Of a stretch of DNA of 64,000 nucleotides, positions 1 to 10,900 are shown one piece after another. Location of the stretch: positions 511,599-575,598 of the forward strand of contig NC_037269.1 in NCBI RefSeq assembly GCF_000002425.4. Direction: 5' to 3'. This DNA is from Physcomitrium patens. Its lineage: Eukaryota; Streptophyta; Bryopsida; Funariales; Funariaceae. Position 1 is the first letter of the stretch; each line of letters begins with the position of its first letter. The notes beneath the pieces were generated by a model that was not told the DNA's origin, made no database searches, and saw nothing but the letters and a program-made list of their open reading frames with translations. Position numbers and translations under genes: made by a program.

Positions 1-1091
1 CGAAACGCAGTCTTCCATTCATCTCCTTCTTTGATCCGTACTAGATTATATGCTCCTCTTAGATCTATTTTTGTATAGATCTTAGCTTGATTCAACTGGT
101 CAAGGAGTCCTGATATCAAAGGTAATGGATACCTGTTCTTGATTGTGATCTTGTTGAGTCCTCGATAATCAACACACATTCGTAAAGATCCATCTTTTTT
201 CTTTACGAATAGAATTGGAGCTCCTGCTGGAGATTTTGAATGGCGTATGAAATTCTTCGCTAAATTCTCGTCAATATATGTCTTGAGTTCAGCCATCTCA
301 TCTTGCGATAAACTATAAATTGGTCCAAATGGTGGCTGAGTTCCTTCCTTGAGGTCGATTGAACAATCATATGGGCGATGCTCAAGAAGAATATCTGCAT
401 TCTTTTTCTCAAAAACGTCTTGATACTCCTGATATTGACTTGGAATGCCACTTGAAGTCTTTACGTTTTCAGAAATAGGTGCAGCATAAATAGCAAAAGT
501 TGATCCTTCTTTTGCTGCGTATATAAATACTTTTGTACCTATCAGTACGGATTTTACTATACTAGACTTATAATTTTTTACTTGGTTGGTAGAACTATTA
601 ATAACGCTCTGGGAAAAGTCAAGTTTATACAAATTCCAATCTATTCGAGGGTTATATTTTTCTAGCCATGATAAACCTAAAATAACTGGATTGGACGGGG
701 ATTTAATTATGTTAAAAGCTATGTAGCTATCATGACCGTCTATTGTTACTTTTATAGGATGAGTTTCATGAGTGACATCTCCAGAAGACAAGGGACGACC
801 ATCTATGACTTCTACATGTACTGGTTTAGGTTTCTGTACAAAGGATATTTTACGACTTTTAACAAATTGTTCATCTAAAAAACATGCTGAGGCTCCCGAA
901 TCTAATAAAGCAGAGGCTTTGTAATTCTTAGGTCCTAAATATAAGTCTATTATAAAACAAGGAGAGGGTTCTTAGGAGAGGATAGGACCTTCATTAGGAA
1001 TTATACAAGGTTCCAACTGCACGGTCCCTATTGTAGCTGGACGAATCCGTTTTCCGACATGTTGTCTTCTTTGACCGTCGTACCCCTCATT
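1..1091 (-). pseudogene. pol: pol of gypsy element A: aspartic protease and start of reverse transcriptase (partial)
   Basis: Read on the minus strand from about 1091 to 1. A retropepsin domain is recognisable by LLDSGAS (near 905-885), followed by a linker and the start of RT. Visible RT landmarks are the PYDCSIDL and FGPIYSLS blocks, [19 protein letters not shown] and [13 protein letters not shown]; the catalytic YxDD block is beyond the edge. The frame is open from 971 to position 1. One TAA (972-974) interrupts the region just upstream of the protease, where the related element C has a leucine codon, so it looks like a point nonsense change. Partial because of the window edge. Confidence 0.85.
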
Positions 1092-1102
1092 TTATAGTTG
1101 CG

Positions 1103-2071
1103 TCATTTTTTTGGACAATGTTGAGCAGTGTGCTTAGGTTCTCCGCAATATAAACATAATCCTTCTTGACGACGACGAATCTTTTCTTGCTCAGTTAGGG
1201 GTTTAAAACGTACCACGTCAATTTGCATGTCTTCTACTTCCGAATGTATATTTGGCAAAGATATTGATGTTGCCATTGAGTAATAACGTTGAGATTCTCG
1301 TGAATGATTCTTGGATCGAAATTCGAAAAGTCGATTATCACATTTTACCGCAAAATCGATTGCTTGACTCAAAGTTTGAGGATCAGGTAAGTTGAGCATC
1401 AATTTCTTTACTTCGTATTGCAATCCATAAAGAAATTGACTGATGAGTGCAGCATCATCCCACTTGATGTCAATTACAAGTTGTCGAAATTGTGAAGCAT
1501 ACACTGTTACTGAGCGATTTCTTTGTCGCAGAATTCGGATCTTATTTGTTGCAATACGAGTTGCATCGTGTTCACCATACATAGATCGAAACTCCGCCAA
1601 AAAAGCTTCCAAATTGTCCAATATTGGATTTCGTTGTTCAAGAAAAGACGAAAACCACGCTAATGCAGAACCAGAAAGTAGAGTACCAATAAACCTGACT
1701 TGTGATCCTGGAGTTGGATAGCTTTGCGGTTGAAGTTCAATTGCCAATTGTACTTGATTGATGAACCCTCGAAACTTTGATCTCGTACCATCAAATTTCT
1801 CGGGTAAGGCAATTCTTGGTTCTCTAGTGCTTACAGGGTGTTGTACAATTAGAAAAGGAACGTGATTTGTTGTAGATGTTGAAGCAGCTCCGATCATCTC
1901 TATATCTCCACTTTCTGCTATTCTTGTTCTTTCCTGTGTTGGTGAATTGAGTTGATGCATCGCAAGCATTAACTCCCTCATTTGCTCTTGCATTTGTGCC
2001 ATTGCACTCTTCATTTCAACAAGCTCTGCCATAATAACACTAAGAAGAAAAATTTGTTTGATACTGCTCAA
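1103..2071 (-). CDS. gag: gag of gypsy element A
   Basis: An open frame of 322 codons. The N-terminus has Met/Gln-rich heptad-like sequence (about residues 14-45), likely coiled coil. The middle (about 90-240) is a retrotransposon gag/capsid domain with the typical FxGxxxxxxxFxxQ... and ...SGSALAWF blocks. The C-terminus has one CCHC zinc knuckle (CLYCGEPKHTAQHC) that binds element RNA. The frame closes at TGA directly after a run of seven A residues. The pol frame lies in -1 relative to gag, so a slippage at the A run is conceivable, but a TAA at 1092-1094 in the pol frame would have to be bypassed. The product would form the cytoplasmic virus-like particle. Confidence 0.88.
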   Translation of the reverse strand: MSSIKQIFLLSVIMAELVEMKSAMAQMQEQMRELMLAMHQLNSPTQERTRIAESGDIEMIGAASTSTTNHVPFLIVQHPVSTREPRIALPEKFDGTRSKFRGFINQVQLAIELQPQSYPTPGSQVRFIGTLLSGSALAWFSSFLEQRNPILDNLEAFLAEFRSMYGEHDATRIATNKIRILRQRNRSVTVYASQFRQLVIDIKWDDAALISQFLYGLQYEVKKLMLNLPDPQTLSQAIDFAVKCDNRLFEFRSKNHSRESQRYYSMATSISLPNIHSEVEDMQIDVVRFKPLTEQEKIRRRQEGLCLYCGEPKHTAQHCPKK

Positions 2072-2212
2072 GACAAAAGAAAAGAAAGACTTGATAACAA
2101 AGAAGATACTAAGAACAATATCAGTTTAGAAGTGGGTAATCCGCAAACTTCCAATACGCTTATGTCTTGTCAAGAGAAAGGGGTAATCCACTCTTACTCA
2201 AGAAAAAACAAA

Positions 2213-2222
2213 GCTCTGATAT
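2213..2222 (-). other. Primer-binding site, initiator Met-tRNA type
   Basis: Immediately inside the 5' LTR the minus strand reads ATATCAGAGC. It matches the core of the common plant primer site TGGTATCAGAGC, complementary to initiator methionine tRNA, with the first bases altered. Confidence 0.7.
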
Positions 2223-2804
2223 TGTAAATGTACTTTTGTCAATCTGTCAAGGACAAGAACTCGATGAAAAACAATTCAGACAAGCGAGCCTTCACTCAAA
2301 GAGAGGTAACAAAATATATATAAACAAGTATATATATTGAAATAGAAACTGGAATGGCTATTGCCAAAAGACAAGAAAACTAGAGACCCTTGAAACTAGA
2401 CTAGAAGTAAGAAAGGAGTTGACAAGAGTGAAGAAGCCTTCACTCTTGTCTCTATATATACTATCTAATTAGGAGCTACGTGGCAACGTTCTATAGGACC
2501 TCCAATATGTGTTGACTTTGTAGGACACATGCCTTGACTTACAAGGCAAGTTTTTCTACGTGTGGGCCACATAGTTAGCTTGATCTTCAAGCTAACAACA
2601 TGTGTGGCACATGGCCAACTTGTTGACCACGTTTCTAATCCAAAAAGTCAATTAAAGACACCTATGAAGTCAAAGCAACGTCTAGGAAGTTTCTAGGAAG
2701 CTTCTATATTAAATATTATAGAATTAATTTACTTTTATCTACTTTTACTTACTTCTACCTATTTCTATATGTAATTATTAGCTTACATGATTATGGCCGT
2801 GACA
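2223..2804 (-). repeat. 5' LTR of gypsy element A
   Basis: In element orientation the 582-bp LTR starts TGTCACGGCC at 2804 and ends TTTACA at 2223. The TG...CA ends and the adjoining primer site fix the inner border. Related sequence recurs in the LTRs of element C and in the remnant at 2840-3740 (for example the blocks about CAAAGTCAACA and GGCAATAGCCATTC), showing one family. A host duplication would be AATTT at 2805-2809, but its partner is outside the window. Confidence 0.82.
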
Positions 2805-2839
2805 AATTTGGGATGAGGGAGAAATTTATACTCACACTT

Positions 2840-3740
2840 GCAAAGTCAATACATGTTGGAAGTCCTATAAAACATTGCCATACAACTCTTAAGTAGATCA
2901 TATATATAGAGAGAAAAATAAAGCCTTCTTCACTCTTATCTATTTTTTTCTAGCTTCTAATCTAGTTTCAAGAGTATTTAGTTTTCTTATCTTTTGGCAA
3001 TAGCCATTCTAACTTCTTTTTAATATATATGCTTCTTATTTTTATTTTGTCATACTTCTTTGAGAAAGTCTTACTTGTTTACTTACTTTTATCAAGTTCT
3101 TGTCATTGACACTAAAATGACCTATCAACTACCTTTAAAGGAAACAAAGATCAAAGTATGTAATAAATACAATTTGTCATGTCTTGGACTTTATCAACGT
3201 GTAATCACCACTACTTATGGAACTTGTCTTTAGAAGAAGGGATAATGTTATATATATATATATATTCATTCTAATAATTATTTAAATAATATAAATAGAT
3301 AAAAATATATAAAAATAAATTAATTTAATAATACTTTATAGAGTAGCTTCTTTAAAGCTTTATTGATATAGTTTCATCTTTATACATGTGTATAAGTAAA
3401 TGGTAGGTTGAAGATTTGGCCAACAACTTGGCCATGTATTATACATATTGATAATTTGTAATACAAACTAACCATGAGGAGCATATATGAAAAATTTGCC
3501 TTGCAAGTTAAAACATGTGTCTTGCAAGTTAAGACATGTGTCTTACAAATTAGACATGTATTAAAGGTCCTATAGAATGATGCTATGTAGCTCCTAATTA
3601 AATAGTATATATTTTTGCATCTATTTTTATTTTTCATTAATACATTCATCATACTAAAGATCATTCTTTTTGCATTCGTCAAATAGCCATATTAAATTTA
3701 AGTTTCTTATTTTTATTTTAATTCTTAATTTTAATCTATT
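2840..3740 (+). mobile_element. Internally deleted gypsy remnant, same family as A and C
   Basis: 2840-3110 matches the 3' half of the element A/C LTR in plus orientation. 3135-3245 matches the extreme 3' internal part of element C (32690-32801), including a purine tract AGAAGAAGGGATAA. A second LTR begins at 3246 with TGTTA and runs to about 3740. Almost the whole coding region is gone, consistent with deletion between sites inside the 5' LTR region and the 3' end. Element A sits immediately to the left in the opposite orientation. The second LTR contains a threefold 21-bp repeat (about 3497-3558, core CTTGCAAGTTAAGACATGTG). Confidence 0.65.
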
Positions 3741-4316
3741 TTGATTATAAAATATACACTTTAATTCACATTTAATGCTCATACATAATTATATTCTAAA
3801 TATCTATATTATTTTAATTATATATAAAATCTATCACTTAAGTAATAATTTTAAATACATGTTTGGCACTATGATTAATTATACACAATATGTGCATAAT
3901 TTTTATTTTAAAGATTTTATTTCTCCAAAATAAAAGTTTTTATAACATAATTGTTTTCTTCATTTTTTGCTAGTAATACTTATTAAGGACTTTGCTAGCT
4001 TGCTTCTAATATTTCACAAATATTGATATCATATATTATACAATTGATATACTATAATATTAAAAATTAATATTTTAATTATTTTCAAATTTATATTTTG
4101 TTATTTTTGAAGATATCATTCTAATATGTTTTAATTTGATATTCTTTTAAAAATCTTTTCATACGAAAACTCCTAAAATATTTATTTAAGTTTCTTTTTA
4201 CATTATTTTTTTTATAAATTATATATATTAGTATATTAATAACTAATATTTTTCTTATAATTAATCATATAATTATAATTTTTATATAATTTATTTTTAT
4301 TTTTATATATGATTCC

Positions 4317-4321
<5 letters not shown>

Positions 4322-4374
<53 letters not shown>
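4322..4374. repeat. (TA)n microsatellite
   Basis: About 50 bp of uninterrupted TA dinucleotides; self-complementary and likely length-polymorphic. Confidence 0.95.
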
Positions 4375-4375
<1 letters not shown>

Positions 4376-5173
4376 ATTTATATAATAACGTCATTTAAAA
4401 AAAATTGAAATAAGATCTAAAGAATTAATTATCACACTTAATAGCAAAGTTAATTTATTTTTAATATTGTAAAATTAATTGAATTTAACAAAACATTAGT
4501 CATTTTATTGTTTATTCTATTAAAACTAGTTAATAAGTGCAACATCATTCCACTTTTTATTACAAAAAAAGTATATATAAATAATTTAAATAGAACAAAC
4601 TCTATCTTTTAAAAAATTTAGTAATTATTTTTTATTATCTACTTTGAAAGAGTGGACTTAGAAATATTATTGATTTAAACAAGATTGTGAACATTTATAT
4701 GTTTCGATTGATTTTTCAATAGTTTATAAGTTCTATTAGAAAATTAAAATTATACTATTTTTAAAATCTATTTTTAATTCTTAATATTTTATTTTGAAAC
4801 TAATTATTTTTTTAAATCCTGTTTTTGTGTTTTGTATATGTCTATGTGTTTTTTTTTATTTTTAAAAATAAAATCACAAATATTTTATATCATTAGAAGG
4901 CAAGCAACTATTTTAATATTTTTTATTGTTTTCTAAAAAATACATTCTTTCTTTTTTTAAATGTAAAACACATTATTATTTTAAAATAAAATTCAACAAA
5001 AAATAAAAAATAAAAAAAAACAAAAAAAAATGTCATTTGATAATATTTATTGAATTTACACATTCTAACTAATATTAGTTTTTTTACTTACAATTTCAGT
5101 TTGTATCAAAATTTTGAAAGATTTTTGAAGATTTTAGAGGGAGAAATTTAATTTTTCTTTCACTTTTTAACAT

Positions 5174-5177
<4 letters not shown>

Positions 5178-5212
<35 letters not shown>
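5178..5212. repeat. (TA)n microsatellite
   Basis: About 35 bp of TA dinucleotides. Confidence 0.95.
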
Positions 5213-5217
<5 letters not shown>

Positions 5218-5360
5218 TTAGATTGTCTTATTTTATACCACCTTAGAGCACCAAAATAGTATCTATTTGATTGAGAAATTCAATTTTTTTTTAAAAACTA
5301 CATTTTATCTAATTTTTGAAAACAAACCTCTGACCAAATTTTGAATAGATATTTAAAATT

Positions 5361-5524
5361 CAGAAATTCACTTACAATCTTAAAGAACATAAGATTGAAA
5401 AATTTTAAAAATCATGTTTCAAGAGGTAAATATCCACCTTAAAATAGCTTAGGCTAAGTTGATTAGCACCAAAATTATGAAGTGTAAGTATCATATGTTC
5501 TTTAAGATTGTAGGTGAAGTTCAG
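5361..5524. repeat. Inverted repeat / long hairpin
   Basis: The segment around 5369-5391 (ACTTACAATCTTAAAGAACA) is the near-perfect reverse complement of 5494-5515, 21 of 22 bases in the core. Weaker pairing extends through GAAATTCAC/GTGAAGTTC. The loop is about 100 bp. It could be a small MITE-like element or chance in AT-rich DNA. Confidence 0.6.
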
Positions 5525-6100
5525 AATAAAACAAATTATGAGTTTTAAATACATATACAATATTTTTATTAAAAGAACTTATCTTTATGAGTATACAACT
5601 TGATTCTTCACAAAATTAGCATGTTCAAAGTATTCTTAGTATCCAATTTATTTTCTTTATTTTATTTTATTTTTACTTTTAAATTATGATATAATATTTT
5701 TTTGTAAATAAGTTAAAATAAATTTTTGCTTATTCAAGAATTTTTGTAATAACCTTTAATTTTCATTTTTGATATTTTTGTATGGTTTATGTATATATGA
5801 ATAGTTTAAAATAATAATTCCTATTTATAGATAAATATATAATTAAGCTTATTCATATAACTTTATTTTGTAATAGATTTATTTGATTTTGATAATTAGA
5901 TTTTTTTTCAAAAAGAAGAAGTAGTTATAGCATATTACCTTTATATTTTTTTTAAGATTATATTTTTATTAATCACTTGCTTTTAAAAAAATGTTAAGTT
6001 TATGTATTTTTTGAAAATAACAAATGTCCATCAACTAAAAAATTAAATTAAATGATCATTTGAGTTTAAATTGAAAAAAAAATCCTATGGAAAAAAAAAA

Positions 6101-7918
6101 AAAAAAAAGAAAAGAAAAAGAGACTAAGATAGTAGAAATCATGTGAGAATGAAAAAGTGATGGCAAAACGAAGATTGAAAAGCTTGGAAGGGAAGTGGAA
6201 GAGGGAAGTGGAAGAGCAAATGCAAGAACATGAATGGCAAAGAAAAGAAGAAAAGGAAAAGAAAAAAAGAGAAAGAAAAGGAAAGGAGGCCATGACTAAG
6301 CAAGCACATAGGATTAACTACAACCCAACCATGACCAAAAACAAAAGAGTGTCTAGAGAGGAGAAGGAGGTCAATTTACATTTATAAGTGTGAAAGAGTG
6401 GGTGAGGGTGTGTGATATATAGTGGGAGAGGGGGAGAGGGATGGGGATGTGATAGTATCGAGGGTGACGCTGCTAACGGGGTCAACACAACAGCACCTTA
6501 TTCATCAGCTCCACCCCCCACCCCCCAAGTTAAGCCAAAGCTTACATGACATTTTCGTCCCTTTTGCCTTTTGCCCTTTGTTTGTGTTGTTAGGCTTCCG
6601 TCTCCGTTGCGGAGCCCCCCCAGCCCCCCCTCCCCCACTCACTCTTCTACCAAAACTGCGTCCTCTCTTTGTTTCCCGTGGCTCTGTGGTAGTCGTTTTT
6701 GTGTCGGACCCTGGATAGCGCGCGTGAGAGAGAGAGAGAGAGCCCCTGTGAAATGCAGTCGGGGAAGGACGCCATACGCTTCCTTTTTCCTTTGTCTGTC
6801 TGTTTGCGTGTGTGGCGAAGTTGTTTCTGTCTGTGGTGAAGATTTGCAGAGGGTGTTTCGAGAGAGAGGGCAGCAGTGGAGGGGTATGAGGGTATGCAAT
6901 TGCGGTGGATGTAAGAGAATATCGATGGTGATTTTCAGGAAGACAAGGTGCTGGAGGAGCGCTTGAGTGTAGGCAGGGACCGACGGTGGTAGTGAGTGTC
7001 GTCGGTGCAAGTTGAGGTGGTGGGAAAGGTCGATGTCTGTTGCGATGATCATCGGTTGTGTCGAGGGGGTTGACAACCTCGGTGGTATGAGTTGATGGAG
7101 AGAGTGGTGCCTGTGCATGATTTGCAAGGTGTTTTTGGGAGTAGTTAGGTGTTTTTGAAAATAGTGAGCAGTGATCGACAGGCGGGGCTTTTGTGTTAGC
7201 AAATTGGAGACAAGAGAAAGAGCGAGTCTGGCGGGTAGGAACGCGTCGTCTTGTGTATGCTCTGGCTCAGGGAGGTAAAGTGGCGTATGCTGGAGTTGAT
7301 GCTTGGTATATCGGAGAAGGGATCCGGTTGTGCAAGTGACGTAGTTTACTTTAGTGCATTCTTAGATTATGTAACGCATGGTGTGTTTCGCGTGAGTATT
7401 GGTTTTCATGTGGATTCGTGCGGCCGGCCTTGCGGGGTGTTGTGATCATGTTGGAAGAGGTGGTGTTCTTGGAGTCTTTGTGCAACCGTAATTTAGTGCC
7501 TTTCTGCTCTTAATTGGTGGATTATATGTAGCCCTATTGTGCCTGGCTTCCCAGTGTTGCTGAATTATCTGCCCTCAATTCAGGCAGACGCTTTTCATCT
7601 CTGGCGATAAGAAGGCTGACAGTTACGGTGGCATATTTATAAGGGCCTATCTGAATCTTGTCTCCACAAACGAGTCCCAAGTAGATCTTGCGCCCGGTGA
7701 GTAAGGAAGTGTAGTTCTTGACTGAGCACGGGCGCCAGGTCACAGCTGTTGAAGCTTAGGCCCTGAACGCCTGATACTGGTTACTGGAGCGAAATCTATG
7801 TTGGCATGAAAGCGATATGTGGTCGCGGTGATGTAGGTGTATCAGATGCTCGGATATGAGTAATCAGGAATGGAAAGGGCTCCGATTTTCGACAGAGGGA
7901 CGGGAATTGGTGACATAG
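6101..7918 (+). promoter_or_regulatory. Upstream and leader region of the UPL5-like gene
   Basis: At about 6120 the base composition changes from AT-rich to mixed and then GC-rich. 6157-6387 is a Lys/Glu-rich open frame without recognisable similarity, probably not a gene. A TATA-like GATATATAG lies at about 6413-6421, followed by pyrimidine- and GC-rich sequence and a (GA)n run at 6726-6742. From 6430 to 7918 there are only short open frames, so this is best read as promoter plus a long 5' untranslated region, possibly with a leader intron. An in-frame TAG (7916-7918) directly precedes the proposed start codon. No individual control element can be assigned with confidence. Confidence 0.45.
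6726..6742. repeat. (GA)n tract in the leader region
   Basis: Seventeen bases of alternating GA in the GC-richer upstream region. GA/CT tracts are common in plant core promoters and leaders; its role here is unknown. Confidence 0.8.
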
Positions 7919-10900
7919 ATGGTTTTATCGGTTTTGGCTCTGTCCATTTGGGGGTTGTTTAGGTGCATGCGACAAATAACGTCGGTACAATCATCACGCG
8001 TTCACAATCGGCCCTCAACGGCGTCTTCGTCACTCAACATGGAAGTCATATCTTTGAGGGAGGATGATCGGGTGGAGCGGACGCAACGAGAAATACATGC
8101 TGCTCTCTTGCATAATCCTGTCATGGCAGAGCGGAGTCACACTGTTAGGGAGCGGGAGTTGACCTTGGAGCGGGGATTAGAAATACAGGATCGAGAGGCG
8201 CACTTTATGTCATCTGCGCGAGCACAGGCCCTGGTGTCTCCCGTGGGCTTGCGATCAACGTCCAGTAAGCGCAAACTGGACGATTATGAAATAGGAGTGG
8301 CTGAATCATCCGTGTCTGCGACCTCCCAGGTTGATGGAATTTTCTTTGCTAATGCACCCAAGTTCAGTCAATAACATCTTGTGAAAAGTGTACACGTCCA
8401 TCACACGCGGTGCTCCGTTTTTCGTTTCTCAGTCGACTGCTCAGATGTTGTACTGTTGCTTTCGATGTATAAACTCATTTCATATTGAAGCTCACTATTG
8501 CAGGTACGGGCGAGAAGAGAGACCAGGGAAGATGTGCAGGAAGGGAGTGTGACAGAGTCCAGTGGTAGGGAAAGATTTGAGATAGGATTATTAGTAGGTG
8601 CAGCTGAAGCTCAGCCTCTCGATGGAGAGAGCCAAATGCGCGAAGAAGATGGAAACGCTGCCCTTGACGACGATTCCACTTGGGAAGACGAGCCTAATTG
8701 GAATCTGAGTTCGTCTGAAGAAATTGGCGAGTCAAGTAAGGAACCCCCTGACAAAATCGAGGATAGCAGCAGAGCAGAAGAGGACCGCAGGCTTGAAGAG
8801 GTCAGTGAGGACCATGGCAGCACGCTTCAGGTTGTCTTGGGTGGGCCTACAATGGTCGTTGATTCTGGTAGCAATCCGTATGAGTTCACTTTGACAAGCG
8901 ATCCGACAAACAGATCATCGACCGGAGTATCGTTGTCTTCTTTAGGCGTCAATGATGTAGGGCGTGTTGAAGTGGAGGCTGGCCATTCAGGGAGCAATGA
9001 AGGGAGGACTGATGATCTTGCATCATCAGATGTACAGATAGAAGGAGAAACAGCTGATGACGAGTTTTCTGCTAAAGAGCTGGAAAGAGATGGGATAATT
9101 GATTGTCAGGAGGAGCTTATCAGCGGAAATCACAGGAATTCGAGTACTTTGATGACTCGACCTGGTGATTTTATTGCGAGCAGCATCAGCAGCATTTCTA
9201 ATCTAACAGTTGGAACCTCAGCTGGGCGGATGAATGACGAGAGACTAGTGAGGATTGATGGATGCTCTTCCTCACCAATGGAGTTAAGCCCTGCACGTCT
9301 TCAATTCTTTGTTCGAACATATGGTCGTACGATTGTACTGCACGCTCATGCATCTGATCTGGTGGAGTCAGTTCATCAACAAATTTTCGCGAAGACTGGA
9401 CTTCCTGTCTCAGAACAAAGACTTATTTTTGGTCGGCTGCAGCTCCAGCACGACCAGACATTGGAGTCTTGCCAATTTTACAATGATGCCACACTGACCC
9501 TAGTTGCTCGGATGAGGAGTACCGCTCTTCCTGCTTCGTGGCAGCTTATCAATGATCTTGTGGCCACTATTAGGCATATGTGTGATGTTGGTGACCAACA
9601 GCTTGGTCTGAAGCTGATGCATTCACAAGATTGTGTGCGAGCAAGCGTGCAGGAATTTTTGAAAATGGCTGTGAAATCTGTGCCTGTCTCTGAGCACATG
9701 CAGGTGAGACTTTTCTGTTCTTTAGTGTCTTTTAGTTTCTCTTTCTTTTGCTTTGGTTCTACTGTATTGTTTGCACTGATGATGAACGCAAAAAAATTCG
9801 GCAATAGTTTCAAGATGATCTGTGCCGTTGTATGTTAGTTGTACTTGCAGGTTGTTTTATGAAAGGATTGCTTTCTAATGAATGAGCAGCGATTCGTGAA
9901 AGACTACATGCTTAAATGTGTTATGTGATCTTTGATAGCAACGGGTAGATCGATTTAAAAATCAGCATGAGTTTTCATCCATTGTTTGCATTAGAAGTGC
10001 AGGTGATATCACGTATCAATCTGACACACTAGGATCATTAGCTCTGAACTTCTTTTGGACTTGATAATGACAGGTTTTCGAGCTGGCCGGAGCAACATCT
10101 GCCTTAGTCATGTTGCTCCTATCTCCTGTGGAGAGCAATAGAGAATGTGCTGAAGATGCCATTACCCTATTTCTATCTTCAAATGATGAGTATTTGCCCG
10201 CCAGCATCCACCGCCATTGCGCACCAGTGCTTCTAGATTTTTGCAAACTTCTAAACAAAAGTGCTCCTAATCATAATCTGTATGCATCCTGCCGACAAAC
10301 ATTGGCTCGACTGCTTGAAACTGTGGGAGTAGCCCATGGAAGTCCATACTTCAATGAAGCTAAAGCAGAAAAAATTGTGGAAGACTTTGCCCCTTTTGTG
10401 AACGAGCTCTCTGCTCGGTTGACTCAAAATTTGCGATGTACTGCTAAGGCTTACGCGAGCAAGGAATCACCTGTCAGCTTTTCTTCATATGTGAAGGAAG
10501 CTAAAGACTTCACTGCATTTGTGATACCGCTTTGTAAAGCTATTGAGGTTTGTAAGGGAATCGATACTTCTGGATCTGGAAGCATTGCAAAAGAATCTGC
10601 AGTTGTCCTTGCTGAGTGCCCTTGTAATACTGATAATGCTGTGGTTTCTGAAGGACTTCTGTCAGGTGAGATATTCCGTATCATTTCGGATAGGATGCTT
10701 TTTAAATATTAGCTACAGCCCTCGAAAGGATTAGGTCTGGCTAGGGACAGTGTTATGGACGGGTTATGGAGTCATCTTTACTGTGTTGCTCTTAGAGAGG
10801 TTTTAGAATGAATATGGACAATTTAGTCTCCAGTTAGTGATGCCAATGCCTTTTAAGGTCCTGCTGCAACTCTATTTTCAAAACAGATTTAAATTGAGTT

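Larger units (their letters stand above)
1..2804 (-). mobile_element. Ty3/gypsy LTR retrotransposon A, 5' portion (runs off the left edge)
   Basis: Read on the minus strand, the order is LTR (2804-2223), tRNA primer site, gag, protease and the start of reverse transcriptase, after which the element leaves the window. This order is diagnostic of an LTR retrotransposon; its relationship to element C, which has a chromodomain start, indicates the gypsy superfamily. gag is open and pol is open for the last 971 bases, so this is the least decayed element here. Its base composition is also less AT-rich than that of elements B and C. The 3' LTR lies outside, so insertion age cannot be estimated. Confidence 0.92.
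3741..6100. other. AT-rich intergenic DNA without recognisable genes
   Basis: About 2.3 kb of very AT-rich sequence with many homopolymer and TA runs. No open frame of interest and no clear TE coding motif was found on either strand. It contains two (TA)n microsatellites and one inverted repeat, listed separately. Confidence 0.7.

Noticed and set aside
6157..6387. Lys/Glu-rich 76-codon frame upstream of the UPL5-like gene
   Set aside because: Purine-rich simple sequence with no similarity I recognise; an opposite-strand frame of equal length exists.
6639..7202. 187-codon minus-strand frame in the UPL5-like leader
   Set aside because: His/Thr/Leu-biased composition without domain or splice context; lies in probable untranslated DNA.
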